Of a stretch of DNA of 64,000 bases, positions 10,770 to 21,231 are shown piece after piece. The stretch lies in assembly GCA_037953745.1 (NCBI GenBank), contig JBAKBP010007098.1:1-64000 (forward strand), read 5' to 3'. The notes beneath the pieces were generated by a model, which made no database searches, had not been told where the DNA came from, and saw only the letters and a program-made list of their open reading frames with translations. Position 1 is the first letter of the stretch. Each line of letters opens with the position of its first letter. Position numbers and translations under genes: made by a program. The stretch comes from Lithodes maja. Taxonomy: Eukaryota; Arthropoda; Malacostraca; Decapoda; Lithodidae.

Positions 10770-12471
10770 TGTTACGATCCAGGTTCTCAAAGACACAGGG
10801 CTCTTCAACATTGGACTAGATAATGGCAAAATGCAACAACGGTAACACTAGATCCAACCCCTGCCTTAAACACTGGAAAACAAAACACCATTACCGCCCT
10901 GAGTCGTGCCTGGACAACGAGGTATCCTATGACTCGGCTGGTGCACACACACTAGGCTGACGCTCGATGAAACAGCCTATTCTCAAACAGTAAAAGATTA
11001 CTCGATTAGGTTACACAAAGAAAAGATAGTTAACGTGATTAATTAACGTTACGGTAGATACTCAAATAACTGGCACTCCTGTATTAAAGAAAGTGCAATG
11101 CTAGTCCTGCAACATCAACTGGAAACTTCTGAAATAAGTCTGATGCTGGGAAGATGTTCGTAAAGAATCTTGAACAATTATAATGCAGAATACGGGTCAC
11201 AATAAATACTAGGACATATAGTAATAATAGGCAGGCGAATAATAAAGACAGCGCAAAGGTAGTTATGCTCGACAACTAAAGAAATGCTTCGTGACACAAC
11301 ACAACAGCCTACTAGGGATGTGCAACTCAACAACAACCTCGGCTCAAAAGTGCAGTGAATAATAATGTTGCATACATATAATAATGGGGGCTTATCTCTA
11401 ACCAGTGTCTGCTCAGTTAATAAAGTCTAGTTGGGGTATCAAGGCAGGGCAACAATGGGTGAGCATGCGGCTCGTAGCCTAACGTTGTCCGAAGGTGGTA
11501 TAATGAAGATTACGTTATATGACGGGGATGCTCTCTTGATAAATCTAGGTCTCTAGTACCTAGTTCTATCCTGGCGATCCCTCAGAAGTCAACACAAAGA
11601 GGCAGCACTATGTTGTGAGGGATAGGCTATGGCCCTCTCACACCACAGCGCTGTGCTCGCAAAGTAAACCCACCCGAAGACAACTTAGGCTCCCACAGTA
11701 CCTGTCGATGTCATGCAGGGCTTAGCTAACACTGCACATATCGGAAACAACGACACAGTAACCTTACCCCTAGTCTAGCTTTAAATAACCAAGCAGAATC
11801 ACTCAACACCTTGCCAGGGAGACATATACCGGTCTACAACCTTCCTGAGAGAGGACACACACGGAAAAGTCCGTCTCTCCAACCTCAATAAAACATAATA
11901 CCTCCTTAACCTAATACATGGAAATATCTGAGAGCTTCGCGTACAATATGACTGGCCGACGGTGAATGTCTATGCTGAAACCAGAAGGGATGTTGAGTTT
12001 AATAAAGATTAGAGAATGAGAAAGGAGAAGTCGAAAGAGAGAAATAGTATGCAAAGTGGCGAGTATGAGGGACAGAATTGCAAAGGATGTAGAGGATACA
12101 CATGTCAGGCAAGCTCTGAGCTGGTAAAGAACATGCGGCCGCGATGGGAAGGGACTAGTTGACCACCCGGCCGCCAACGCCGTCAGCGCCCAAGCGAGCC
12201 ACGCCACAGCTCACCCTGCTGCCAGGTGTACCCCCTCACTCTCTCTCGCTCGCCTCCCACACAAGCAACATTTATTTTATAGCGAATATAAAATATAAGG
12301 TGCAGTCACAGACCAAACCAAAGACCATTTCTAGACTGTCTGTGGCAACACGACACTAATAAAATAAAGCAGATCATTCTAGGACAACTGTAGCCTATCC
12401 CCCCATCCTGGCGAGCGCTAGCGAGCTGCAATGCCCCACGCAACCATTCTGCCAGCGCCGGGAGGCGTCAC
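10770..12471 (-). repeat. gypsy-1 3' LTR
   Basis: About 1.7 kb, beginning TGTTACGATCC on the plus strand and ending ...GGAGGCGTCAC next to a C/G tract. It matches the LTR units at 18836-31885 base by base over most of its length. In element sense the LTR starts TGACGCC and ends GGATCGTAACA. A TATA-like TATAAAATAAAT lies in sense orientation near 12270-12281. Compared with the 5' units it lacks a TAAC insertion (GACTCGGCTGG versus GACTCGGTAACTGG). Confidence 0.85.
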
Positions 12472-12982
12472 CCCCCCCCCAAGATATGGGACACTCAACC
12501 ATCAGCCCATATCTGAACAGCCAGAATGTCGCTAGAATCTGCCACTCCTAACCACTCTGCCACTCATGGAATGCAAGCTCAGTCTCCTCAAAAAAATACA
12601 ACAACATTTATATATAAAAAAAAAACTTATCACCCTTCCCAAACATAATACATTAATTCATAACATTGTGCTCCCAGAGCGAGCTTTAAGAAACACAGCC
12701 TACTGAGGGAAAATAATCTGCACTCAGTACTCAGCTACAATATTATCTTAAAATTAATTATTAAAAAGAAAGAGTTTTTATTTAATTTTTTTTCATATTT
12801 TATTTTAATGTTGTTTTTGGCGGCTACTATAGATGTAGCCTAATTTTTTTTCTTTTCTAATCAAAGCCAACAACTCCTGCCCTGCGACCCTACGCTGATG
12901 CTACACACGCGAGCCAACAAGCACCAGCGCAAAAATACACCGCGAGCCAAGACAGGAGGCTATACCAACATACTGTGGTAGC
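12472..12982 (-). other. gypsy-1 3' untranslated region with polypurine tract
   Basis: This is non-coding sequence between the RNase H end and the 3' LTR. On the element's sense strand a G tract preceded by CTT abuts the LTR start, which is the expected place and composition for the plus-strand primer (polypurine tract, about 12471-12482). Nothing else is recognised. Confidence 0.55.
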
Positions 12983-13715
12983 CTACCCCGGATCCTCCAC
13001 CCGCGACAAACAGTCCGCAATCACATTCTCACAACCGGCAATATGGCGAATATCTAAGTTGTACTCTTGCAACATGAGCGACCATCTGGTCAGCCTCATA
13101 TTCCGGTTGTGGAATTGAATGAGGAATTTAAGTGGGTGGTGGTCGGTATACACTACCACGACTGGCCCATAGGCAGGAACATAGACCTCAAAGTGTCTGA
13201 GCGCTAACACGATTGCCAGCAGTTCCTTTTCAACAACCGAATAGTTTTTCTTGCTGAATTAAATTTCTTTGAAAAGAAACTGACTGGATGCTCAAGACCT
13301 TCCTCGTCTGTCTGCAAAAGTACGGCACCAGCCCCTACTCCGCTGGCATCAGTCGCCAACTGAAATGGTCGTTCAAAGTCCGGGGCCCTGACGATAGGGT
13401 GAGTGCATAAAGATGTTTAACTACTCGAAACGCCTGCTCACACTCAGGTGCCCAGCGGAATTTTTTATCTTTGGCTGGTAGATCTGTCAAAGGAGCTAAC
13501 ACAGTAGAATAGCCTCTTATAAAGCGGCGGTAATACCCAATCATGCCCAAAAATCTCATGATCTGCCGCTTGGTGGTCGGCCTGGGGAACAAGTCGATAG
13601 CCTGTATCTTCTGTTGGGGCGGGCTCACCTGCCCTACCCAACCACAAACCCCAGATACTGCACCGTGGCTTGCACAAAGTCACACTTGCCCAGATTAACC
13701 ACCAAGCCTGCTTTA
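12983..13715 (-). pseudogene. gypsy-1 RT C-terminus and RNase H remnants
   Basis: Two pieces follow the SINE in sense direction. The first (13715-13335) continues RT: GLVVNLGKCDFVQATVQYLGF, then RQIMRFLGMIGYYRRFIRGYS and the connection APLTDLPAKDKKFRW. The second (13210-12983) is the end of RNase H: LALRHFEVYVPAYGPVVVV, TDHHPLKFL, RRWSL-like RLTRWSLMLQEY and DIRHIAGCENVIADCLSR. Frames change between the pieces, so the domain is broken. The same RNase H end is present in gypsy-2 (about 26860-27100). Confidence 0.75.
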
Positions 13716-13718
13716 CTA

Positions 13719-13722
<4 letters not shown>

Positions 13723-13751
<29 letters not shown>

Positions 13752-14283
13752 CTATATTCCAACTTACTTCCTCTCGGGCATAGGCTGAGAGCCTTAACAT
13801 TCACCGCTTTACAATGAACAGTGAAGCCCGTGAGGTCTTGTTCCAGTCTAGGAGTGAGACATGTGAAGCACGTAGGGTACAACGAGCACCTGCCATCTTG
13901 CCTTCACATGAGGCACGGTGCTCACTCATGGCCCGAAACGACCCCATCTCTGAAGCCATCTCGTTCCCGTGCTTCACTGTCTCACCCTCTACACTCGGAC
14001 TCTCACACTTACACACACACAACGCCACCTGTTGAGCAGATAACTCACCAGGCATTGCACCCCTATAGCATATTTTGAATATGGGAATATTCATACAGTG
14101 CTATTTAATCAGGGAACAATGAGGGTATTTTATTGACGTTTCGGTGGGCTTTGTGGTAATGCACTGATACTAGGTACAGCACAAATTCCATCCCAATAAT
14201 ATCTTCCCATTGATACATCAGGATTTGAACCCGGGACCTTTGGATTACCAGGCCAGTGGCAAGACCACTCCACCACACCTCCC
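13723..14283 (-). mobile_element. tRNA-derived SINE, copy 2, inserted in gypsy-1 RT
   Basis: The inverted copy of the 5961-6519 SINE has its A-tail at 13723-13751 (T run) and tRNA-like head at about 14210-14283. A 7-bp target duplication, CTAAGTT on the plus strand, flanks it (13716-13722 and 14284-14290). Removing the SINE and one copy rejoins the RT coding sequence between ...LFSQL and SKAGLVV... without a frame change, which proves insertion into a once-open pol. Confidence 0.9.
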
Positions 14284-14287
14284 CTAA

Positions 14288-15017
14288 GTTGACTAAATAA
14301 GGCTTCTATGTGCTCACAGTGACTTTGGAAATCGTTGTCATAAATGATCACATCATCAAGGTAGACAGTACAGTTTGGGATGTCTGCTACGATGTCGTTC
14401 ATTAAGCTCTGGAAAGTGGCCGGTGCATTTTTCAGACCATATGGCATCACGTTGCAACGGTAAGTACTGCCATCCACCACAAACCCGCACACCTCTTTAT
14501 CCCGCTCAGACAGTGGTACTTGCAAGTAGCCTTTGACGAGGTCTACCTTGGTCAAGTACCTTGCTTTCCCGATCTTATCCACACTGTCATCCATCCGGGG
14601 AAGAGGATATGCGTTGGTGGGGGTCAACCCGTTCAACCGCCTAAAGTCAATGCAGAACCGAACTTTTCCATCAGGTTTGGGCTGCAGAGTGACAGGAGAA
14701 GTCCACCGTACTGCCCCCTTCTCGATCAAGCCTCTCGCCAGCATATACTCCAGCTCATCCCTGAGCGCTGGGAGTTTAATGGGTGGCACCCGATAAGGTA
14801 TCGACTTGAAGGGGGGGTGCTCTCCTACATCGACGTCGTGCACCGGTTGAGTAGTGAGGCCTGGGTGCTCGGCAAATACAGTGGGGTATGAATCGAACAG
14901 GCGCTGCACTGCCACCTGCTGTTCCTCCGGCAGGTGCGCCAGAGCATCATGCGCACACTGGCTCGAATTCCCCGCCCACTGATCAGCCGAGACATGACAA
15001 TCCCAGTTATCATCCAC
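14288..15017 (-). pseudogene. gypsy-1 reverse transcriptase, N-terminal and palm part
   Basis: Ty3/gypsy-type RT in one frame. Order: YPTVFAEHPGLT; DVDVGEHPPFK; the entry block PYRVPPIKLPALRDEL; PKPDGKVRFCIDFRRLN; motif A KVDLVKGYLQVPL with its Asp; MPYGLKNAPATFQ; motif C VYLDDVIIYD with both Asp. The catalytic residues are all present, so RT itself was intact until the SINE insertion just after FSQL. It lies downstream of integrase in the sense direction, the opposite of usual gypsy elements. Confidence 0.85.
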
Positions 15018-15063
15018 CTGATCATTGCTGCCCCCTCTCCTTCTCCACCATGACCGCAGCAGG

Positions 15064-16202
15064 TCAACACAGGACAGCTAGTGACTCAGGTGGGCGCCTC
15101 ACATACTCCTTCAACAAATTAATGTGGCATAGTTGGTTACGCTTCTTCCGGTCTGGAGTGGCAACGAGGTAATCTAGATCGGAGATCTTTGACACCACCC
15201 GATAAGGCCCAGCGTACTTGGCAGCCAGAGGATGACCTGCCAAAGGCAACAGGACCAACACCTCTTGACCTACCTGAAACTCCGGAGTTTCGCCTTAGTA
15301 TCGTACCTGTCCTTCATACGGGCCTGCGAACTCACCAAATTACGCCCGGCCAGCTCCAGACTTCTAAGCATTCTCTCTCTGCTCTCGAGGACGTATCTCA
15401 ACATAGAACATGGCTTAGCGGTACCCTCCCAAATCTCCTTCACCATGTGGAGAGGGCCCCTCACCTGATGCCCGAAAACAAGCTCATTCGGACTGAAACC
15501 GAGACTCTCTCCAGGTACTTCTCTTGCCGCGAACAAAACATACGGCAGACCAAGGTCCCAATCCTTTCCGTTCTCTGCGCAATAACATCGAAGCATGCTT
15601 TTCAGCGTGGCGTGGCGTGCCACCTCTCCAACACCCCTCGACTCTCCGGGTGATACGCAGAAGAGACGACAGTGCTGATGCCATGCTGAATCATAGTTTG
15701 TTTGAACAGATTAGAGGTAAAATTAGAACCTTGGTCCGATTGCACCTCTTGCGGGTAACCATACCGCGAGCAATACAAGAGCAGGTTCCGGACAACAGTT
15801 TTCGCCGTGCCATTTCTCATTGGATATGCATCAGGATTAACGAGTGGCCACATCCATGATAGTTAATAGAAATTTATTACCGGCACTAGTAGGGGTTAGG
15901 GGTCCGACCATATCAATGATGACCTTACTGAAGGGCGGTCCACTGACAGGAATGGGGTGCAACGGGGCTCTCAGAATTGTTTGGTTAGGTTTTCCAACCC
16001 TCTGGCACGTATGACACCTTGCTATCCAGGTTACCACCTGCTCCTTCAACCCCGGCCACCAAAACAATTTTTCTAAATCCGCCACCGTTTTTCTCACCCC
16101 TAGATGTCCTGCCAGTGGTATGTCATGCGCCAACCACAGTAGACTATCCCTGCACTCCTGTGGCACCACCAACTGGTCCACTACTCCGGCCCCTCTTGCC
16201 AA
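15064..16202 (-). pseudogene. gypsy-1 integrase
   Basis: The integrase is readable in four frame segments. The zinc-binding HHCC block (HDIPLAGHLGVRKT ... RCHTCQRVGKPN) lies at about 16150-15990. The core carries IDMVGPL (first Asp), SDQGSNFTS (second Asp) and HPESRGVLERWH (Glu). The FAAREVPGESLGFSPNELVFGH block follows, and a C-terminal GPYRVVSKISDLDYLVATPDR block ends near 15100. Frameshifts lie near 15840, 15610 and 15265. The domain catalyses insertion of the cDNA. Its position between protease and RT is the notable point. Confidence 0.85.
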
Positions 16203-18616
16203 CTACGTTTAGGGTCTTGAAAACGCCTATAGAGGATGCCTTCTAAATAAAAAAAATCTCCTGGCTGTGCATCACCGTCCTCGTCGAGCTCTACAGCTCC
16301 ATTAGCACACGTTTGGAGCTCAGGGTCCTCTAGTTGCAACCGACATATATCTGAGGGTGCCAAGCGATCTAACTGCTCCCGGAGCAATGCATGACCTTCC
16401 CCGATACTGGGCTGCTCCCTCTGTCTCTCTCGATGTACATAACGTTGCTGTCGTGGAGACTCGTCATGCCCAGCCTCGTCACTCTCGATGACAGGCCCAG
16501 GGGCTACTCCAGAATTAAGTAATGGTGCTAATACTGAATCACCCAGGAGAGCCGCCGAGTCAAAACTCTTAAAACCAACTCCAGCTTTAGCCTCCTCCTG
16601 TTGATCGTTCCTCCGCTGGTCTGAAGACGGAGGACTAGGCTGTGACACTTTAGCTGCCCGAGCTCGGGTGACAACACACGCCATGGGTTGTGTCTGGCAC
16701 CGCTCGACCCACTCTTGCTCTTCCCTACTCACGTCGGCCGGCCTCTCGGCAACGACTAAGGGTAGAACCTCAGAAGCGGGCATTGCAAAGTCGTTGCCGA
16801 GAAGAAGGTCGACGCCCTCCACTGGCAGTTTCTCCACAATCCCGACATCAAATTCACGTGCCACACCATCCACCTCCAACTCCAACCGCACCAGCGGGTA
16901 TGACCGAGTTGCATGCACCACCACCACCCGAGCCGCGTTTATAGGGTAGCCAGTCAAGTTTTTCATCAGAGTCTGGGAAGCACCTGTATCACGCAAGACC
17001 TCTACTCCATGCTTGCGCCCCGCCCACATCACGCAACCCCGCCCTCTATGGTCGCAAAAAACATCCTGAGCAGGGTTCGAGCCTCCCAGGTGCTTCTGCA
17101 TTGGCTGTGCCTCAGCCTCTGACGAACTGCCCCGGGCAAACTCAGATGACTTCGGAGACACACCAATGTTGCAGGCCAAAGACACAGCTGCTGTAGGTGG
17201 TTTGCTAGGACATACTCTTGCAAAGTGCCCCTTTTTATGACAATGATAACACTCCAACTCCCCTTTGGGCTTCCCTTGGTACTGGGAAGGGCCCGGCCCC
17301 TTCTTAAATGGGACGGTGCTAGTCTTGTGGTCAGTCTTGGTATCATGGCTCTTGTACTTGTTTACATAAGGTATATCACTAACTCGGGGGGGTGGGGTGT
17401 CACGCCCCTTGTTACCTGCCTCACTACACTGGGCAGACCCGCACCCACGAATTAGTGATAGCCGGAGGTCAGCCATCTCAGCTGCCTCCTGTAGAGTTTT
17501 TGGTTGCTTTTCTTTCAGGTTTAACGTCAGGTCGCCGCCCATGCATTTGAAAAACTGCTCTAAAAGCACCAACTGTTTAATGTCGTCAAACGTAGTAGCT
17601 TTCTCCGACCTCAGCCAATTCCCAAAAGCATCGGACAGCTCCCGGGCATGCTCCAAAAAGGTGCTCTCCCGACCCCTGGTAACACCCCGGAACTTCAACC
17701 TGTACGTCTCTGGTTGTAGTTCGTATGCTCTCAGGACTGCCTCCTTGAGTTCCTCATAGATAATACAAGACTCTATAGGCAATGCATCGTAGGCTTTAAG
17801 ACCCTTGCCTATTAATCTAGAGGATACAAGTGCTGCCCATTTATTCTCTGGCCACTGGTGTTCCTGGCACTTCTTCTCAAAGCGTGTGAAAAATTCTGTT
17901 ACACCACTCTCATCAAACACCGGAACCAGTTTCAATAAGTGCGAGAGAGACTGCTCATGAACACGGTTACCAGCCCCAAGTCGCTGTCCCGTTGTCTCTA
18001 CTCGCGACTTCTCTACGTCCATGTCGGTACAGTACCTAGTCGACTCAGCTTGGATTTTTGCTAGCTCTATGTGCTCATGACTGATAGTTTTTCTCTCTTC
18101 TATCTTGGCTAATTCTATTTGCTGCTGGATCTTAGCTAATTCGAGCTGAAGCAATAATTCTGGAGTTAACCCTTGAGGAGGTGAAGGTGCTACAATGTTT
18201 GAAATTACCGGTGGTCCCCCAAGGGGCAACCCACCCTGCCAGTCACCACCCAACTGCGGAAGCATACCCGGGGTCGGCAAACTACTGGGATGGCTGGGAG
18301 TCGAGTGTAGGGGAAGCATGGCCGAAGGGCTCTGAGCACTCAACCCATCTCGCTCACCAGTCACACTGCGCAGTACACACGTTATCAAGTTATCCTTGGT
18401 CATGCTGCTAGTAACCGCATGACCGATAGCTGTGGCCAGGCATTGAAGACCGTACCGATCCATACCCTCCAACCGCTCGGCAGTAACAGGCCATTGCAAA
18501 AATATCCTAGCATCCTCCTCACAGTTCACCCGATTAACCCTTTCATCATGCTGCTGTTCCTCAGTTTCAACATTACGTACTGTGTCTCCATTCTCCTCTG
18601 ACCCGGTATAAGACAT
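16181..18616 (-). CDS. gypsy-1 Gag-protease polyprotein
   Basis: An open frame of about 811 residues from the ATG at 18616. An N-terminal SAP-like helix pair (about 45-85) comes first, then a Pro/Ser-rich stretch and a coiled-coil run (AKIQQQIELAKIEERK). The capsid has a SCAN-like C-terminal half (ETYRLKFRG ... NWLRSEK ... LVLLEQFFKCMGGDL ... TLQEAAEMADLRLS). A CCHC zinc knuckle (CYHCHKKGHFARVC) follows, then an aspartic protease (VLRDTGASQTLM and LLLGNDFAM). The tail runs toward integrase but is cut by a frameshift at GILYRRFQDPKRS, giving a stop at 16181. Gag packages the element RNA; the protease matures the polyprotein. Function is inferred from motifs. Confidence 0.85.
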   Translation of the reverse strand: MSYTGSEENGDTVRNVETEEQQHDERVNRVNCEEDARIFLQWPVTAERLEGMDRYGLQCLATAIGHAVTSSMTKDNLITCVLRSVTGERDGLSAQSPSAMLPLHSTPSHPSSLPTPGMLPQLGGDWQGGLPLGGPPVISNIVAPSPPQGLTPELLLQLELAKIQQQIELAKIEERKTISHEHIELAKIQAESTRYCTDMDVEKSRVETTGQRLGAGNRVHEQSLSHLLKLVPVFDESGVTEFFTRFEKKCQEHQWPENKWAALVSSRLIGKGLKAYDALPIESCIIYEELKEAVLRAYELQPETYRLKFRGVTRGRESTFLEHARELSDAFGNWLRSEKATTFDDIKQLVLLEQFFKCMGGDLTLNLKEKQPKTLQEAAEMADLRLSLIRGCGSAQCSEAGNKGRDTPPPRVSDIPYVNKYKSHDTKTDHKTSTVPFKKGPGPSQYQGKPKGELECYHCHKKGHFARVCPSKPPTAAVSLACNIGVSPKSSEFARGSSSEAEAQPMQKHLGGSNPAQDVFCDHRGRGCVMWAGRKHGVEVLRDTGASQTLMKNLTGYPINAARVVVVHATRSYPLVRLELEVDGVAREFDVGIVEKLPVEGVDLLLGNDFAMPASEVLPLVVAERPADVSREEQEWVERCQTQPMACVVTRARAAKVSQPSPPSSDQRRNDQQEEAKAGVGFKSFDSAALLGDSVLAPLLNSGVAPGPVIESDEAGHDESPRQQRYVHRERQREQPSIGEGHALLREQLDRLAPSDICRLQLEDPELQTCANGAVELDEDGDAQPGDFFYLEGILYRRFQDPKRSWQEGPE

Positions 18617-18816
18617 GATGCTCACAAAAATTTCTCACCACAATATTCAGAAAAGAAGTACCCCAAACTCTTATGTAGCACTATTCACTTGCCAAAAATG
18701 TCTGAAGACTCTCAAGTGCTATACTACTTTGCCAAAAAAAAATTAACGTGCCCACTATATTCCTCAATAAAACAAATGACCACAAAATCCTGCAATTATC
18801 TCTTAATTCACAAGAT

Positions 18817-18833
18817 CCTGAGCTAGGTCGCCA
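18817..18833 (-). promoter_or_regulatory. gypsy-1 primer-binding site
   Basis: On the sense strand, two bases after the LTR end, the sequence reads TGGCGACCTAGCTCAGG. TGGCGACC is complementary to a tRNA ending GGTCGCCA, as in some tRNA-Arg species. The same TGGCGACC follows the 5' LTRs of gypsy-2 and gypsy-3. The tRNA identity is an inference from eight bases. Confidence 0.65.
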
Positions 18834-18835
18834 TT

Positions 18836-20536
18836 TGTTACGATCCAGGTTCTCAAAGACACAGGGCTCTTCAACATTGGACTAGATAATGGCAAAATGC
18901 ATCAACGGTAACACTAGATCCAACCCCTGCCTTAAACACTGAAAAACAAAACACCATTACCGCCCTGAGTCGTGCCTGGACAACGAGGTATCCTATGACT
19001 CGGTAACTGGTGCACACACACTAGGCTGACACTCGATGAAACAGCCTATTCTCAAACAGTAAAAGATTACTCGATTAGGTTACACAAAGAAAAGATAGTT
19101 AACGTGATTAATTAACGTTACGGTAGATACTCAAATAACTGGCACTCCTGTATTAAAGAAAGTGCAATGCTAGTCCTGCAACATCAACTGGAAACTTCTG
19201 AAATAAGTCTGATGCTGGGAAGATGTTCGTAAAGAATCTTGAACAATTATAATGCAGAATACGGGTCACAATAAATACTAGGACATATAGTAATAATAGG
19301 CAGGCGAATAATAAAGACAGCGCAAAGGTAGTAATGCTCGACAACTAAAGAAATGCTTCGTGACACAACGCAACAGCCTACTAGGGTTGTGCAACTCCAC
19401 AACAACCTCGGCTCAAAAGTGCAGTGAATAATAATGTTGCATACATATAATAATGGGGGCTTATCTCTAACCAGTGTCTGCTCAGTTAATAAAGTCTAGC
19501 TGGGGTATCAAGGCAGGGCAACAATGGGTGAGCATGCGGCTCGTAGCCTAACGTTGCCCGAAGGTGGTATAATGAAGATTACGTTATATGACGGGGATGC
19601 TCTCTTGATAAATCTAGGTCTCTAGTACCTAGTTCTATCCTGGCGATCCCTCAGAAGTCAACACAAAGAGGCAGCACTATGTTGTGAGGGATAGGCTATG
19701 GCCCTCTCACACCACAGCGCTGTGCTCGCAAAGTAAACCCACCCGAAGGACAACTTAGGCTCCCACAGTACCTGTCGATGTCGTGCAGGGCTTAGCTAAC
19801 ACTGCACACATCGGAGACAACGACACAGTAACCTTACCCCTAGTCTAGCTTTAAATAACCAAGCAGAATCACTCAACACCTTGCCAGGGAGACATATACC
19901 GGTCTACAACCTTCCCGAGAGAGGACACACACGGAAAAGTCCGTCTCTCCAACCTCAATAAAGCATAATACCTCCTTAACCTAATACATGGAAATATCTG
20001 AGAGCTTCGCGTACAATACGACTGGCCGACGGTGAACGTCTATGCTGAAACCAGAAGGGATGTTGAGTTTAATAAAGATTAGAGAATGAGAAAGGAGAAG
20101 TCGAGAGAGAGAAATAGTATGCAAAGTGGCGAGTATGGGGGACAGAATTGCAAAGGATGTAGACGATACGCATGTCAGGCAAGCTCTGAGCTGGTAAAGA
20201 ACATGCGGCCGCGATGGGAAGGAACTAGTTGACCACCCGGCCGCCAACGCCGTCAGCGCCCAAGCGAGCCACGCCACAGCTCACCCCGCTGCCAGGTGTA
20301 CCCCCCTCACTCTCTCTCGCTCGCCTCCCACACAAGCAACATTTATTTTATAGCGAATATAAAATATAAGGCGCGGTCACAGACCAAAACAAAGACCATT
20401 TCTAGACTGTCTGTGGCAACACGACACTAATAAAATAAAGCAGATCATTCTAGGACAACTGTAGCCTATCCCCCCATCCTGGCGAGTGCTAGCGAGCTGC
20501 AATGCCCCACGCAAACCATTCTGCCAGCGCCGGGAG
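18836..20536 (-). repeat. gypsy-1 5' LTR array, unit 1
   Basis: It begins with the true LTR inner end (TGTTACGATCC on the plus strand). It lacks only the last few bases of the outer end: at 20534-20536 the sequence jumps from CCGGGAG to the LTR-internal GAGTCGTGCC found at 18967. The junction uses a 3-base overlap, GAG. The repeat period from 18967 to 20534 is 1567 bp. Confidence 0.85.
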
Positions 20537-21231
20537 TCGTGCCTGGACAACGAGGTATCCTATGACTCGGTAACTGGTGCACACACACTAGGCTGACGCT
20601 CGATGAAACAGCCTATTCTCAAACAGTAAAAGATTACTCGATTAGGTTACACAAAGAAAAGATAGTTAACGTGATTAATTAACGTTACGGTAGATACTCA
20701 AATAACTGGCACTCCTGTATTAAAGAAAGTGCAATGCTAGTCCTGCAACATCAACTGGAAACTTCTGAAATAAGTCTGATGCTGGGAAGATGTTCGTAAA
20801 GAATCTTGAACAATTATAATGCAGAATACGGGTCACAATAAATACTAGGACATATAGTAATAATAGGCAGGCGAATAATAAAGACAGCGCAAAGGTAGTA
20901 ATGCTCGACAACTAAAGAAATGCTTCGTGACACAACGCAACAGCCTACTAGGGTTGTGCAACTCCACAACAACCTCGGCTCAAAAGTGCAGTGAATAATA
21001 ATGTTGCATACATATAATAATGGGGGCTTATCTCTAACCAGTGTCTGCTCAGTTAATAAAGTCTAGCTGGGGTATCAAGGCAGGGCAACAATGGGTGAGC
21101 ATGCGGCTCGTAGCCAAACGTTGCCCGAAGGTGGTATAATGAAGATTACGTTATATGACGGGGATGCTCTCTTGATAAATCTAGGTCTCTAGTACCTAGT
21201 TCTATCCTGGCGATCCCTCAGAAGTCAACAC

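Noticed and set aside
11084..12207. Small hydrophobic open frames in the gypsy-1 LTR (also 19153, 19981, 20720, 29760, 30497, 31324)
   Set aside because: They recur only because the LTR is repeated and lie in non-coding LTR sequence.
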